A stretch of DNA of 64,000 nucleotides. It comes from Paludibacteraceae bacterium. GTDB taxonomy: Bacteria; Bacteroidota; Bacteroidia; Bacteroidales; Paludibacteraceae. The position numbers and the translations under genes were made by a program. Shown piece by piece: positions 42,373-52,027 of the stretch. Under the pieces are notes generated by a model. It was not told the DNA's origin. It ran no database searches and saw only the letters and a program-made list of their open reading frames with translations. Each line of letters begins with the position of its first letter. Within the stretch, counting starts at the first letter, position 1. Location of the stretch: assembly GCA_017551675.1 (NCBI GenBank), contig JAFZLC010000001.1:62001-126000 (forward strand), given 5' to 3'.

Positions 42373-44916
42373 ATGAAGACACTAAACTATATTATGGTTA
42401 TTATGATATGGCTTGCTTCTGTATCTTCTTTTGCAAGGAGTTATTATGGTACGCCACATCAAATGAGGCAGCCTGATAGCACAATGGTTACTGTCTATCT
42501 ATATGGAACGGATGTCTATATGGATGCGGAAAGTGAAGATCATTATACGTTGATACGTGATGAATCAACGGGAGCTATCTGCTATGCTATGCTGTCGTCT
42601 GATGGGAGAGAGTATGCATCGACAGGAATTGTTTACCAAGGAGGAGAGATACCAGAAAGGGTAAAGTCTATTTTGAAGCCACGTCTTCGTATTTCAAAAG
42701 AGGCGAGGGATTCGATCATTCAGAAAAACAAAAAGTTGCTGGGAAAGGATCATCAATCCGCAACCTTAAAGGCCTCTGTGGCTACTGCAACATCATTGCC
42801 CGATACGGTCTACGGTGTGTGCGTGTTGATTGACTTTACTGATGTGAAGTCACCTGTCACAAGAGAGCAAGTGGAGACGCTCATCAACTCGGATACGGAG
42901 ACTGTTTTTGGCAATTCAATGTCGGCTAAAAAATATTTCTCATGGATTTCAGGTGGTAAACTGACGTATATTAACTATATTCCAAAGAGTTTCTATACGG
43001 CGCCGAGAGAAAGAGAATATTATGCTCCGAAGAGTGCGACGGATTACACCACTGAACTTTTTTATCCAGTGGTTGAGGCTGCATTAAATTCATACACCAA
43101 AGAAAAAGATGGATTTGATGTTACCGATCTGACGACTCGCGAAGGAGGTATCTGTGCAATTAATATCTTCTATGCAGGTAGATGTGAAAATGATTGGGGA
43201 ACGGGTTTGTGGCCTCATCAGAGTGGATATTATTTCAATTTGACAAAATTTGGTTTTAGTCGCTATGCTTGGCATACGTATCAGATGTCCGATCTGTATA
43301 ACGGATTGGGTATAGGTACTTTCGTTCATGAGAATGGTCACCTAATCTGCCAATGGCCCGATTATTATCCATACGATGATCATGAAGATAACAATGCAAC
43401 AGATTATAACTTGGGAGATTCTTTTTACATCTTTGATGAAAAGAATCCGACCTATCCGAATCCTTCCGCCTTGGATGAGGTGGGATGGCTGACCAATCGA
43501 ATTGACATCACGAATATTCGTGACGGACGAGTGGTCAGTTTGCCTCAGGGATGTGGCAACGCAGCTGTCTATGAAGGAACAGGAACTGGAAGATACGAGA
43601 AATATTATCTTGAAGTAAGAGATGTACACCATAAGACGTGGCATAATAAAGACAAAGGTATTTTTATATGGCACTACAATGGAAAGGGTGATAATAATTA
43701 TGAAGGAAAGGATGAATTGTTGGATTGCCGTCCGGCGACAATAAATAATCCATTCTGGACAGCCCAAAATGGTCCGAAAGTCTTTGATGACTCATCAAAT
43801 CCAAGTGCCAAATGGGTGAGTGGAGCCAATTCCGATATCTACTTATGGGACTTTAGTGATTATTCAACGACCATGACCTTCAGATGCGGACATAAGATAG
43901 AAACGCCGGAGATTCTAACAGAGAATCTTCCGAATGCGGGCATTGGCAGTGAATATAACGAAAGCATTTCGTGTCAGGGTGGAGAAGCACCTTATACTTT
44001 TGCGATAGAGTCGGGTGCATTGCCGAATGGACTCTATTTAGATGAGGCGAATGGTGTAATTTCAGGCGTGGCAACGGAGGAAGGTTATTATTTGTTTGTG
44101 TTGAAATTAACAGATGTTGATGGCAAATCCGTTACCCAGGAATATGAGATAGAGGTGTTGAATTCAGAACCTTATTCAGGTCCTATTGCCATTCCTGGAG
44201 TCTTGGAGATGGAAGAATTCGACATGGGTGGCAAATATGTGGCGTATATGGATGTTGACGAGACGAATGAGGGGGCAAAGATGCGAATTGATAACGCAGC
44301 GGTGTATATTCAGGAGTTCCGTAACAGTAGAGGATATGCGATTATGCAAACTGCGGTGGATGAGTGGACTCAGTACACTGTGGATGTTGAGAAATCAGGA
44401 CTATATGAAGCCACTTTCCGTTACTCGTCGGTTGATGATGCAAAGTTGATTCTGCTCATAGATGGAGAAAAAGTGGGAGATATCGTGTTGCGTGGTGTGC
44501 AGGGAGCCAATGGAACCAGCTATTCACGCGGTTATAGTACGTTGTCCGCACAATTGGAATTGCCTAAGGGAGAACATAAGATGAGAATTCTGTTTGATTC
44601 CTGTTCTTCAGTCGCACCAAAGTTATATACAGATAATGTAACATTTGAGTTGATTCAGGAGAATGTTGTGGTTGAGCCTACCATGAACAAATGTTATACG
44701 TCGGTTTATCCTAATCCGAGTGGAAGTGAGTTTCATGTTGTTTCCACCACTGTTTTGGATAGAATAGAGGTTTATTCGGTGAGTGGCTCTTTGTTAGAGA
44801 CAATCATTCCATCCACGAATGATGTAATATTTGTAAAGTCTTATCCAGCAGGCGTTTATGTGATAAAATTGTATTCTGATAAGAACAATGAGGTGGTAAA
44901 GATTGTGAAGATATAA
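42373..44916 (+). CDS. Secreted M6-family-like metalloprotease with type IX-type sorting domain
   Basis: 847 residues. Signal peptide (about 1-22), propeptide-like region to about 135, then an M6/immune-inhibitor-A-like catalytic domain with VCVLIDFTDVKSPVTREQVE, KKYFSWISGGKLTYINYIPK and the zinc motif HENGH (319-323, HExxH). An Ig-like domain follows (about 505-590, GEAPYTFAIESGALPNGL), then a carbohydrate-binding-like beta-sandwich (about 600-755, PGVLEMEEFDMGGKYVAY), and a C-terminal YPNPSGSEFHV...SVSGSLLETI...YPAGVYVIKLYS region typical of type IX secretion cargo. Probably released or surface-bound. Single-gene unit. Confidence 0.88.
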   Translation: MKTLNYIMVIMIWLASVSSFARSYYGTPHQMRQPDSTMVTVYLYGTDVYMDAESEDHYTLIRDESTGAICYAMLSSDGREYASTGIVYQGGEIPERVKSILKPRLRISKEARDSIIQKNKKLLGKDHQSATLKASVATATSLPDTVYGVCVLIDFTDVKSPVTREQVETLINSDTETVFGNSMSAKKYFSWISGGKLTYINYIPKSFYTAPREREYYAPKSATDYTTELFYPVVEAALNSYTKEKDGFDVTDLTTREGGICAINIFYAGRCENDWGTGLWPHQSGYYFNLTKFGFSRYAWHTYQMSDLYNGLGIGTFVHENGHLICQWPDYYPYDDHEDNNATDYNLGDSFYIFDEKNPTYPNPSALDEVGWLTNRIDITNIRDGRVVSLPQGCGNAAVYEGTGTGRYEKYYLEVRDVHHKTWHNKDKGIFIWHYNGKGDNNYEGKDELLDCRPATINNPFWTAQNGPKVFDDSSNPSAKWVSGANSDIYLWDFSDYSTTMTFRCGHKIETPEILTENLPNAGIGSEYNESISCQGGEAPYTFAIESGALPNGLYLDEANGVISGVATEEGYYLFVLKLTDVDGKSVTQEYEIEVLNSEPYSGPIAIPGVLEMEEFDMGGKYVAYMDVDETNEGAKMRIDNAAVYIQEFRNSRGYAIMQTAVDEWTQYTVDVEKSGLYEATFRYSSVDDAKLILLIDGEKVGDIVLRGVQGANGTSYSRGYSTLSAQLELPKGEHKMRILFDSCSSVAPKLYTDNVTFELIQENVVVEPTMNKCYTSVYPNPSGSEFHVVSTTVLDRIEVYSVSGSLLETIIPSTNDVIFVKSYPAGVYVIKLYSDKNNEVVKIVKI

Positions 44917-44935
44917 GAATATTGGTTTTAGTGTG

Positions 44936-44977
44936 AAAGAGGGTGCGTTAAAATTGAATTTTGACGCGCCCTCTTTT
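44936..44977. terminator. Terminator between metalloprotease (+) and nfo (-)
   Basis: Long hairpin: AGAGGG with GCGT and AAAATT on the left arm, AATTTT, ACGC and CCCTCT on the right, followed by T7. It can serve both convergent genes. Confidence 0.8.
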
Positions 44978-44997
44978 TTTGTTTTTATACTGATTTA

Positions 44998-45840
44998 TTA
45001 TTGTGCAAATGAATACAACAATTTAATCTCTTTCTCCCATAATGATTCATCGGGAGTCTCCAATATCAAAGGAATATTATCAAATCGAGGGTCTTTCATG
45101 ATCCATTCGAATGCATTGATGCCAATCTCTCCGTTGCCGAGATTCTCATGTCGGTCCACTTTTGAACCCACACCTTTTTTGGAATCATTGAGGTGCATAC
45201 CTTTCAGATAGTTGAAACCAATGATTTGATCAAATTTGTTGAAGGTCTCTTGCCAACTCTCTTGCCAGCAGAGGTCGTAGCCAGCTGCGAAGGCATGACA
45301 GGTGTCAATGCATATACCTACGCGACTCTTATCTTCCACACGATCGATGATGAATTTCAGTTCTTCAAACTGGTTACCTACGTTACTGCCTTGTCCGGCT
45401 GTGTTCTCGATGACTGCACAAACGCCTTTGGTTTTGTCCAATGTGATGTTGATGGATTCGGCGATTCTACTCAGACATTGTTCGGTGGTAATTTCTTTAA
45501 GAGAGGAACCAGGGTGAAAGTTCAACAGTTTCAGTCCTAACTGTTCGCAGCGTTGCATCTCTTCGAGGAATGAAGAACGAGATTTCTCCAATCCCTCATC
45601 CGATGGGTGACCTAGATTGATAAGGTAACTATCATGAGGAAGAATATGATCGGCTGATATACATGCATCAAGGCAGTTTTTCTTAAATGCCTCAATGCTG
45701 CTTCCTGTAAGTGGGGTGGAATGCCACTGACGTTGGTTTTTGGTAAATAGTGCAAAGGCTTTTGCACCTATGGCTTTCGCATTGATAGGCGCATTTTCCA
45801 CGCCTCCCGATGCACTAACATGAGCTCCTACAAATTTCAT
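44998..45840 (-). CDS. nfo: Endonuclease IV
   Basis: 280 residues, standard length. TIM-barrel zinc-nuclease motifs: [17 protein letters not shown] at the N-terminus, [62 protein letters not shown] and PLILETPDE. It cuts DNA 5' of abasic sites in base excision repair. A minus-strand -7 box TATTTTTG lies at 45861-45868, in the region shared with divergent mntP. Confidence 0.97.
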   Translation of the reverse strand: MKFVGAHVSASGGVENAPINAKAIGAKAFALFTKNQRQWHSTPLTGSSIEAFKKNCLDACISADHILPHDSYLINLGHPSDEGLEKSRSSFLEEMQRCEQLGLKLLNFHPGSSLKEITTEQCLSRIAESINITLDKTKGVCAVIENTAGQGSNVGNQFEELKFIIDRVEDKSRVGICIDTCHAFAAGYDLCWQESWQETFNKFDQIIGFNYLKGMHLNDSKKGVGSKVDRHENLGNGEIGINAFEWIMKDPRFDNIPLILETPDESLWEKEIKLLYSFAQ

Positions 45841-45911
45841 TGTTGTATCTTTTTTTCTTACAAAAATAGAGAATTTAACATTATGATTGGAAAGATAAAA
45901 ATTATTTTCTG

Positions 45912-45919
45912 TAACTTTG
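45912..45919 (+). promoter_or_regulatory. -7 box upstream of mntP
   Basis: TAACTTTG fits TAnnTTTG, 23 bp before the ATG; a TTG at 45887-45889 lies 22 bp upstream. No yybP-ykoY manganese riboswitch is recognisable in the 102-bp divergent region. Confidence 0.45.
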
Positions 45920-45942
45920 CTACTTGTTATTTTTATTGAATT

Positions 45943-46524
45943 ATGGATTCTGTAACCGTTATTTTATTATCGGTAGCATTAGCGATGGATTGTTTCGCTA
46001 TTTCAATTACGAATGGAATTGCTTTGAAACGAATTCATCTTGGGACAATTCTGAAAATGGCTGTCCTGTTTGGATTTTTCCAATCTTTTATGCCACTAAT
46101 TACGTGGCTTCTGGGAGAATGTTTTAAGGAGGAGGTGGAAGCATGGGACCATTGGATTGCATTGGTCATTTTGGTTTTCCTGGGGGGAAATATGATAAAA
46201 GATGTTTTTTCAGGGGAGAAAGAAGAGGAGACGGGTCAACCTGCTGTGGATTGGAAAAATCTAATACTATTGTCGATAGCCACTAGTATTGATGCATTAG
46301 CGACAGGATTTGTCTTTATTACAGAAACAACGGAAACGTTCATATTTGCATTGACGATGATTGGTTTGGCAAGTTTTATGTTTTCTGTTGCGGGAAATGT
46401 TTTAGGCGTTTGTGCAGGGAAGCATCTTCCAATCAATATGAAATTAATAGGAGGTTTGGTTTTAATCGGAATTGGTGTGAAAATCTTTTTAGAGCACACT
46501 GGGTTCTTATCAAATTTTTTTTAA
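45943..46524 (+). CDS. mntP: Manganese efflux pump MntP
   Basis: 193 residues with six membrane helices in two repeats. The duplicated signature is clear: [16 protein letters not shown] in the first half and [14 protein letters not shown] in the second, each with the conserved Asp; [10 protein letters not shown] lies between them. It exports Mn2+ across the inner membrane. It is followed after 12 bp by a voltage-sensor potassium channel gene, probably in one transcript. Confidence 0.93.
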   Translation: MDSVTVILLSVALAMDCFAISITNGIALKRIHLGTILKMAVLFGFFQSFMPLITWLLGECFKEEVEAWDHWIALVILVFLGGNMIKDVFSGEKEEETGQPAVDWKNLILLSIATSIDALATGFVFITETTETFIFALTMIGLASFMFSVAGNVLGVCAGKHLPINMKLIGGLVLIGIGVKIFLEHTGFLSNFF

Positions 46525-46536
46525 ATAGGTTAGGTT

Positions 46537-47448
46537 ATGTTTTCTGGTCTTAAAAAGAAATGGCATGATTTTTTGCACAACGATGAGTTGAAGCGTAAAA
46601 TTTATATGATTGTATATGATACGGATACAAAAGAGGGTAAAAGTTTTGATCTTGTTGTTATTACTTTTATCATCTCAAGTGTCTTGGTGGTCATGCTGGA
46701 GAGTTTGGCGGTTTTTCCACCGAAGTTTAAGTTTTTCTTGAATGTTTTGGAGTGGATTTTCACTGTTTTCTTCACAGTGGAATATTTGTTGAGGCTCTAT
46801 TGCGCACCTAAGCCATCGGAATATGCGTTTAGTTTTTTCGGAATTGTGGATTTGTTGGCTACGTTGCCTACCTATCTAAGTTTTGTTTTTCCGGGAGCGC
46901 ATGGACTGCTTACCATCCGTATCTTCCGTCTGATTCGTGTCTTCCGAATCTTCAAACTTTTTTCTTATTGGAGAGAGGGAGAGATGTTGTTAAACTCCTT
47001 GAAGGCAAGTTCGAAGAAGATCATTGTCTTTTTCGTCTTTGTGTTGCTGTTGGTTATCTGTATAGGTACGATGATGTATATGGTGGAGGGTGGCATCGAA
47101 GGCAGTAGTTTCCACGACATTCCAAGCAGTATATATTGGGCCATCGTGACTACCACGACGGTGGGTTATGGAGACATAACACCGATGACTGGTTTGGGAA
47201 GATTCTTGTCTGCATTTGTGATGTTGCTCGGTTACACGGTTTTGGCCGTACCAACCGGTATCGTATCCGCACAGATGATTAACGACCAGAAAAAAAGAGC
47301 AGCTATCCCATGTCCTCATTGCCACAAGCCTGGTAATGAACCAGATGCTGTATATTGCAAATATTGTGGAAATAAATTAAATCCAGAAGATATAGAGGAT
47401 TTGGAAGATGGAGATCCAATTATTACGATGGATGGTGAAATAAAATAA
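46537..47448 (+). CDS. Voltage-gated potassium channel with C-terminal zinc ribbon
   Basis: 303 residues. Six-helix voltage-sensor channel: S1-S3 about residues 30-120, S4 with regularly spaced Arg (TIRIFRLIRVFRIFKLF), and the pore loop with the potassium filter TTTTVGYGD followed by S6. After the pore a short cytoplasmic tail carries a two-CxxC zinc ribbon (CPHCHKPGN and YCKYCGNKL) and an acidic end. It would pass K+ in a voltage-dependent way. The zinc ribbon is an unusual add-on and may sense metal or mediate assembly. Confidence 0.9.
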   Translation: MFSGLKKKWHDFLHNDELKRKIYMIVYDTDTKEGKSFDLVVITFIISSVLVVMLESLAVFPPKFKFFLNVLEWIFTVFFTVEYLLRLYCAPKPSEYAFSFFGIVDLLATLPTYLSFVFPGAHGLLTIRIFRLIRVFRIFKLFSYWREGEMLLNSLKASSKKIIVFFVFVLLLVICIGTMMYMVEGGIEGSSFHDIPSSIYWAIVTTTTVGYGDITPMTGLGRFLSAFVMLLGYTVLAVPTGIVSAQMINDQKKRAAIPCPHCHKPGNEPDAVYCKYCGNKLNPEDIEDLEDGDPIITMDGEIK

Positions 47449-47482
47449 ATTTGTTTTAGGTTTTGACTATTACAATTAAAAA

Positions 47483-50400
47483 ATGACAGGAAAGGTTGTA
47501 AAACTATTATTATACACAATCTTGTTCTGGATATCTAACTTTGTAGCACATGCAGGGGAAGTGGCTACTTTTTATAGATATTCGAGTAAGGATGGTTTGA
47601 GCTGTAATTACGTCCACGATATCGTTCAAGATAAGAATGGTTTCTTGTGGGTGGCGACGGAGTATGGACTTAATCGTTTCGATGGTGTCCATTTCCGTAA
47701 TTACTTCGTCGACGATTGTCCTTCTCTGGAAAGAAACCAATTAATGCATCTTTTTTGCACTTCAAAGGGCCATCTGCTTGTGGGGGGGAACAATGGTGTC
47801 TTAATCTCATACGATGAGAAGACTGACTCATTCAAAAACTTAATGCCTGATGATTTTAAATCATCCTACTACAAGGGTATAACAAGCTTTTATACAGATG
47901 ATAAACAACGGGAATGGGTGACAACCACTAACGGTATATATATCTATAATGAAAAGATTGAACGTTACGATAAGCATCCGATTCTGACAGACTCGACGAT
48001 TAATTTCTTTGTCTCTGGTATGGTGAGAGATCGTTTCGGTCGTTTCTTGTGTGGAACCTATACGGGCATGATTGTCTATGATGAGAAGGGAAATCACTTG
48101 GAGGAATATGATGATTGCCTTCCTTTTGGAATGATGATCTCCAATTTCGTACCTGTTGAGAAAGACGTTTTCTTGGTATCTTCCTTCGTTGGCGGTTTGT
48201 GGCTGATTAGAGAGGATGAGAAGGGGAATATCAAACGTGCTGAGGTATTGGATGTGCCATTTATCAATGTGAATTCTATCATAAAAGATTCTAAGGGCAA
48301 CTATTGGTTGGGTGCGGCAGGTTCTGGATTGTGGAAAGGAACGTATGATGGTTCTTTCCATTTTGAACGAATTGAACCTCAGAATGTTAAGTCAGAAGAA
48401 TTGAAGAAGATCCATTGTCTTTATGAGGATAGCAATGGGGATATCTGGATAGGTACTCAGAATGCAGGTCTCCTTCGTTATAGCACGGCAAGAAATGCAG
48501 GTTCTGTTCACTCCTCTGATATTGGTTTCCCAATGGTGGATGGTACCTCCTTTGCCATGGATGACGATGGAAATCTGTTGGTGGGTGCGGATGGTCATGG
48601 AATCTTCTTGTTATCCCCTGATTTTAATATTATTCGCAATTTCACGATAGAGGACGGACTCTCATCCAATAATGTGCTTTCTATTAAGAAAGGGGTGGAT
48701 GGTGAGTTCTGGATTGCCTCATGGGGAGGTGAGTTGTGTAAATTGAACACCAAGACGGGTAAAATCACGAAGGTTTTGTTCTCTTCCATTCCAAGTGCGT
48801 ATATAACCAGCAAGTCTGTTATGGCACTTCCTAATGGAGAAGTGTGGATAGCTATGGCTGGAGATGGTGTATACACGATGGATCGTCATGGCTTATGGTC
48901 ACGTAAGTGGTTGAAAAATGATACGTTCTCAATTCCAGACATTTGGATTGAGGATATTACATGCTCTAATCAGGGTGTCAAATGGGTTGTCTCATCACGA
49001 TCGGTGTGGCGTTGTGATTCTTCTGGCGACAAACCTGTTTTCCCAGATGTTGATAAGCAACAGGGGCATCGTCCGTTGTTGATGACACAAGGAATTTGTG
49101 ATGCAGAGGGGAATCTCTATGTGGTGACGGATCAGGGAATCTTCCACTTTTCAGCAGATGGCTCTTCGTATGAGAAATTAACCTATTTGCCTGAGGGTCA
49201 GTACTCTTCGATTGTGATGGATGAGAATGGCATCTTCTGGACGGGAGGTTCTAATGGCGTTCTCTCTTTTGATGATAAAAATAAAACCTATACGAAGGTT
49301 TTGTTGGATGAGCGATTCAGAAGTCGTAACTATTTTACCTGCAGGGCGGCATATATCGATAAATGGGGTAGAATGTATTTTGGTAGCACGGAAGGATTTG
49401 TGATGTTTGATCCGAAACAGATACGTGTGCAGGATACCGTTGATTATCTGCAATTTTCACGATTGTATGTAAAAGGAAAGAGACAAGAGGTGGGGTCAAC
49501 ATACTTACCTCAAGGCTTACAAGACTTATCGAGATTGAAACTGAACCACGACGAAACGAATATCGCCATCACTGTGGATGTAATCGACTTCTCTGGTTTG
49601 AACGATGTGGAGGTCTTTTATCGACTATCTAATTTGGATAGAGATTGGATTGATTTGCAGGGCAAGAGGGAGATTAAGATTTCCCACATCCCGTCAGGTA
49701 ATTATACATTGGAAGTGAAGGCGAAAAAGCGTGGCGCTAAAAACGAAAGCAAGATTATTCGCCTGCCTATTTCAGTCTCTCCTCCATGGTGGAACACATG
49801 GTGGTTTTATTTGCTGTTGTTCCTAATTATTGCATTGTCAACCTACGTTATTTTATACTATCGTTTCAAAAGAATTACGGACCAACGAGAGTTGTTACGA
49901 AAAATGGTGGCAGAAAGAACGCAGGAGTTGAATGAGACAAACGTTCTGTTGGAACAAAAGCAACAGGTTATCGAGCAGAGAAACAAGGATTTGGAGCAAG
50001 CACTACAGGACAAGGACCGATTGTTGTCGGTGATTGCACACGACTTGAAGAACCCTATGTTTGCTATTGTCGGTGCGCTGGATAGTGTATTGAAACATCA
50101 TGAGTCGTTAGAATCGACATGGAAGATCCTAAAAGATATTTACTTGTCAGCCTTTAATTTGCAGTCGTCCATGGTGAAACTATTGGAGTGGGCGAGAGGT
50201 AAGCAGACGGAGGTGAAATGTCAGTTGCAAGAGGCCAGTGTACGGAAGATGGTTCAGGAGGTGGTCTCTTTGTTGAATGCTTTGTTTGTGGAGAAGAAGA
50301 TAAAAGTCACCACTTCGTTCGATATAAACCATTGTGCCACAATGGATTCTCGTATGATTGGTACGGCTGTGCGTAATATCTTGTCCAATGCAGTGAAGTT

Positions 50401-51493
50401 TACCCCAGAGGGAGGCACTATCACGTTGGATATAAAGGAGCAACAAGATAAGGTTGTCATCGTCATCCAGGATTCGGGTGTAGGAATGACAGAGGAGCAG
50501 TTGCAATCCATCCGTAATAATGACAATGTGATATCCACACTTGGCACGAAGTTGGAAAAGGGTACCGGTTTAGGCTTTAAGATGGCGAAGGATTTCGTTG
50601 AAAAGAGTGGAGGTGAGTTGATGGTCGACAGTATTTGTGGAGAAGGAACGACGGTCACAATTTATCTGCCAATGTCTAAGGAGCCAGATGTCGAGCCAGA
50701 GAAGAGAGCAGAAGATTCCGAAGATCAATTTGTAATCAATACAGATCTATTACAAGGAAACACTGTGATGATTGTGGATGATGATCCGTTGATTCTGTTA
50801 CATTTGCGTACTATTTTATCTCCGTATTTCAATGTTGTTGAGGCTGAGAATGGAGAAGTAGCATTGTCGTTGGCACAGAAGGAGGTACCAGATATCATTT
50901 TAAGTGATGTGGAGATGCCTAAATGTGATGGTATCCAGATGTATGAACAATTGAAAAAGATGGAGGTTACCTCTAAGATTCCGTTGTTGTTCCTTTCTGC
51001 GAAAAATGCAGAGAGTGATCGCTTGATGGGACTTTATAAAGGAGCGATAGACTATATTTCAAAACCATTCTACGACAAGGAGTTGTTGATGAAACTGACC
51101 AATATTCTATTGTTGCGTCGTGAGGCTCAGCAAAAGATATTGAAGGAGAATCTCGAACAACAGGCGGAGCCATCGTCAGATGTCAATCCGTTGCTGAAGG
51201 CACTCTTGGATGTGGTTGAAAAGAATTATACCGATCCGAAGTTCTCTGCGGAGGATATGTCGGCTAATATGGCCATGAGCAAGTCGACATTTGCTCGTAA
51301 GTTAAAATCCATTACAGATAAAACCCCAACGGAGATATTGACGGAGTATCGTCTTCATAAGGCACAAAAATACTTGAAAGATGGTTCGAAATCGGTTACG
51401 GAAGTTGCCATTATGGTAGGATTTAACGACCCTCTCTATTTTAGTAAAAAATATAAGTCCTATTTTGGGGTTTCTCCTTCGATGGAAAAATAG
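47483..51493 (+). CDS. Hybrid two-component system sensor/regulator (1)
   Basis: 1336 residues. Signal peptide (1-23), periplasmic beta-propeller repeats (about 30-700, many units like VQDKNGFLWVATEYGLNRFD), Y_Y_Y domain (to about 765), membrane segment (about 770-795), coiled coil, HisKA with His853 (VIAHDLKNP), HATPase (NILSNAVKFTPEGG, GTGLGFKMA), receiver with Asp1142 (IILSDVEMP), and AraC-type HTH (about 1230-1335, VAIMVGFNDPLYFSKKYKSY). Such proteins usually sense a glycan breakdown product and switch on its utilisation genes. No SusC/SusD pair or glycoside hydrolase lies next to it here. Confidence 0.93.
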   Translation: MTGKVVKLLLYTILFWISNFVAHAGEVATFYRYSSKDGLSCNYVHDIVQDKNGFLWVATEYGLNRFDGVHFRNYFVDDCPSLERNQLMHLFCTSKGHLLVGGNNGVLISYDEKTDSFKNLMPDDFKSSYYKGITSFYTDDKQREWVTTTNGIYIYNEKIERYDKHPILTDSTINFFVSGMVRDRFGRFLCGTYTGMIVYDEKGNHLEEYDDCLPFGMMISNFVPVEKDVFLVSSFVGGLWLIREDEKGNIKRAEVLDVPFINVNSIIKDSKGNYWLGAAGSGLWKGTYDGSFHFERIEPQNVKSEELKKIHCLYEDSNGDIWIGTQNAGLLRYSTARNAGSVHSSDIGFPMVDGTSFAMDDDGNLLVGADGHGIFLLSPDFNIIRNFTIEDGLSSNNVLSIKKGVDGEFWIASWGGELCKLNTKTGKITKVLFSSIPSAYITSKSVMALPNGEVWIAMAGDGVYTMDRHGLWSRKWLKNDTFSIPDIWIEDITCSNQGVKWVVSSRSVWRCDSSGDKPVFPDVDKQQGHRPLLMTQGICDAEGNLYVVTDQGIFHFSADGSSYEKLTYLPEGQYSSIVMDENGIFWTGGSNGVLSFDDKNKTYTKVLLDERFRSRNYFTCRAAYIDKWGRMYFGSTEGFVMFDPKQIRVQDTVDYLQFSRLYVKGKRQEVGSTYLPQGLQDLSRLKLNHDETNIAITVDVIDFSGLNDVEVFYRLSNLDRDWIDLQGKREIKISHIPSGNYTLEVKAKKRGAKNESKIIRLPISVSPPWWNTWWFYLLLFLIIALSTYVILYYRFKRITDQRELLRKMVAERTQELNETNVLLEQKQQVIEQRNKDLEQALQDKDRLLSVIAHDLKNPMFAIVGALDSVLKHHESLESTWKILKDIYLSAFNLQSSMVKLLEWARGKQTEVKCQLQEASVRKMVQEVVSLLNALFVEKKIKVTTSFDINHCATMDSRMIGTAVRNILSNAVKFTPEGGTITLDIKEQQDKVVIVIQDSGVGMTEEQLQSIRNNDNVISTLGTKLEKGTGLGFKMAKDFVEKSGGELMVDSICGEGTTVTIYLPMSKEPDVEPEKRAEDSEDQFVINTDLLQGNTVMIVDDDPLILLHLRTILSPYFNVVEAENGEVALSLAQKEVPDIILSDVEMPKCDGIQMYEQLKKMEVTSKIPLLFLSAKNAESDRLMGLYKGAIDYISKPFYDKELLMKLTNILLLRREAQQKILKENLEQQAEPSSDVNPLLKALLDVVEKNYTDPKFSAEDMSANMAMSKSTFARKLKSITDKTPTEILTEYRLHKAQKYLKDGSKSVTEVAIMVGFNDPLYFSKKYKSYFGVSPSMEK

Positions 51494-51740
51494 GTCATCG
51501 GTAATTGTTTGTATTTTAGGGGTTTATTGTGCGTGAGGCAACTGCATGAACGAAAATTCCATATTAAATTGGGAAAAACGTCCATATTTTTGGAATAAAA
51601 ATGCATATTATATGCTACTATTTTGACGTATATTTGCAATGTCAATAAGTAAGATTGTTGATATAAGTGTAATAATGGTTTTTATAACGTCTGGACTTTG
51701 ATGTGGTATTTCTTCCCAAAATGTTTGTAAAATATAAATA

Positions 51741-51766
51741 AGGGTTGGCTCTTTTGAGCCACCCTT
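51741..51766 (+). terminator. Hairpin, possible terminator
   Basis: GGG-T-GGCTC pairs with GAGCC-A-CCC (one bulged T, loop TTTT), followed by TTTTTA. Confidence 0.55.
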
Positions 51767-51851
51767 TTTAAAAGAGATTATTAAACTGAATATATATACT
51801 AGAAAGCCATAAAATCTTGTCAAAACGTAATTTTTTCTTAAACCTTAACTA

Positions 51852-51885
51852 AAAGGAGGTTGCCCCCCAGCAACCTCCTTTATTT
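51852..51885 (+). terminator. Strong rho-independent terminator
   Basis: Perfect 12-bp stem AAAGGAGGTTGC / GCAACCTCCTTT with a 6-nt loop, followed by a T-rich tract (TATTTTTG). About 360 bp after the stop of the first hybrid sensor gene. Confidence 0.8.
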
Positions 51886-52027
51886 TTGTTGATTCTGAAT
51901 CTGTTATGATGAAGAGACGAATACCATCTTCTATTTTTAAGAGGGATGCATATTTTTTGTGAAAAATCCTTAATTTCTTTTATAAATTTATTATTATTGC
52001 ACTTCCAAAACTGTGTATGGTATTTTT

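Larger units (their letters stand above)
51494..52027. other. Intergenic region between the two hybrid sensor genes
   Basis: 534 bp without a credible gene. It holds two separate hairpins (51741-51766 and 51852-51881), 85 bp apart, the second a strong terminator. A TATATTTG -7-like box at about 51629-51636 lies upstream of the first hairpin. A small untranslated RNA of about 120-250 nt between box and terminator is possible but not established. Confidence 0.5.
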
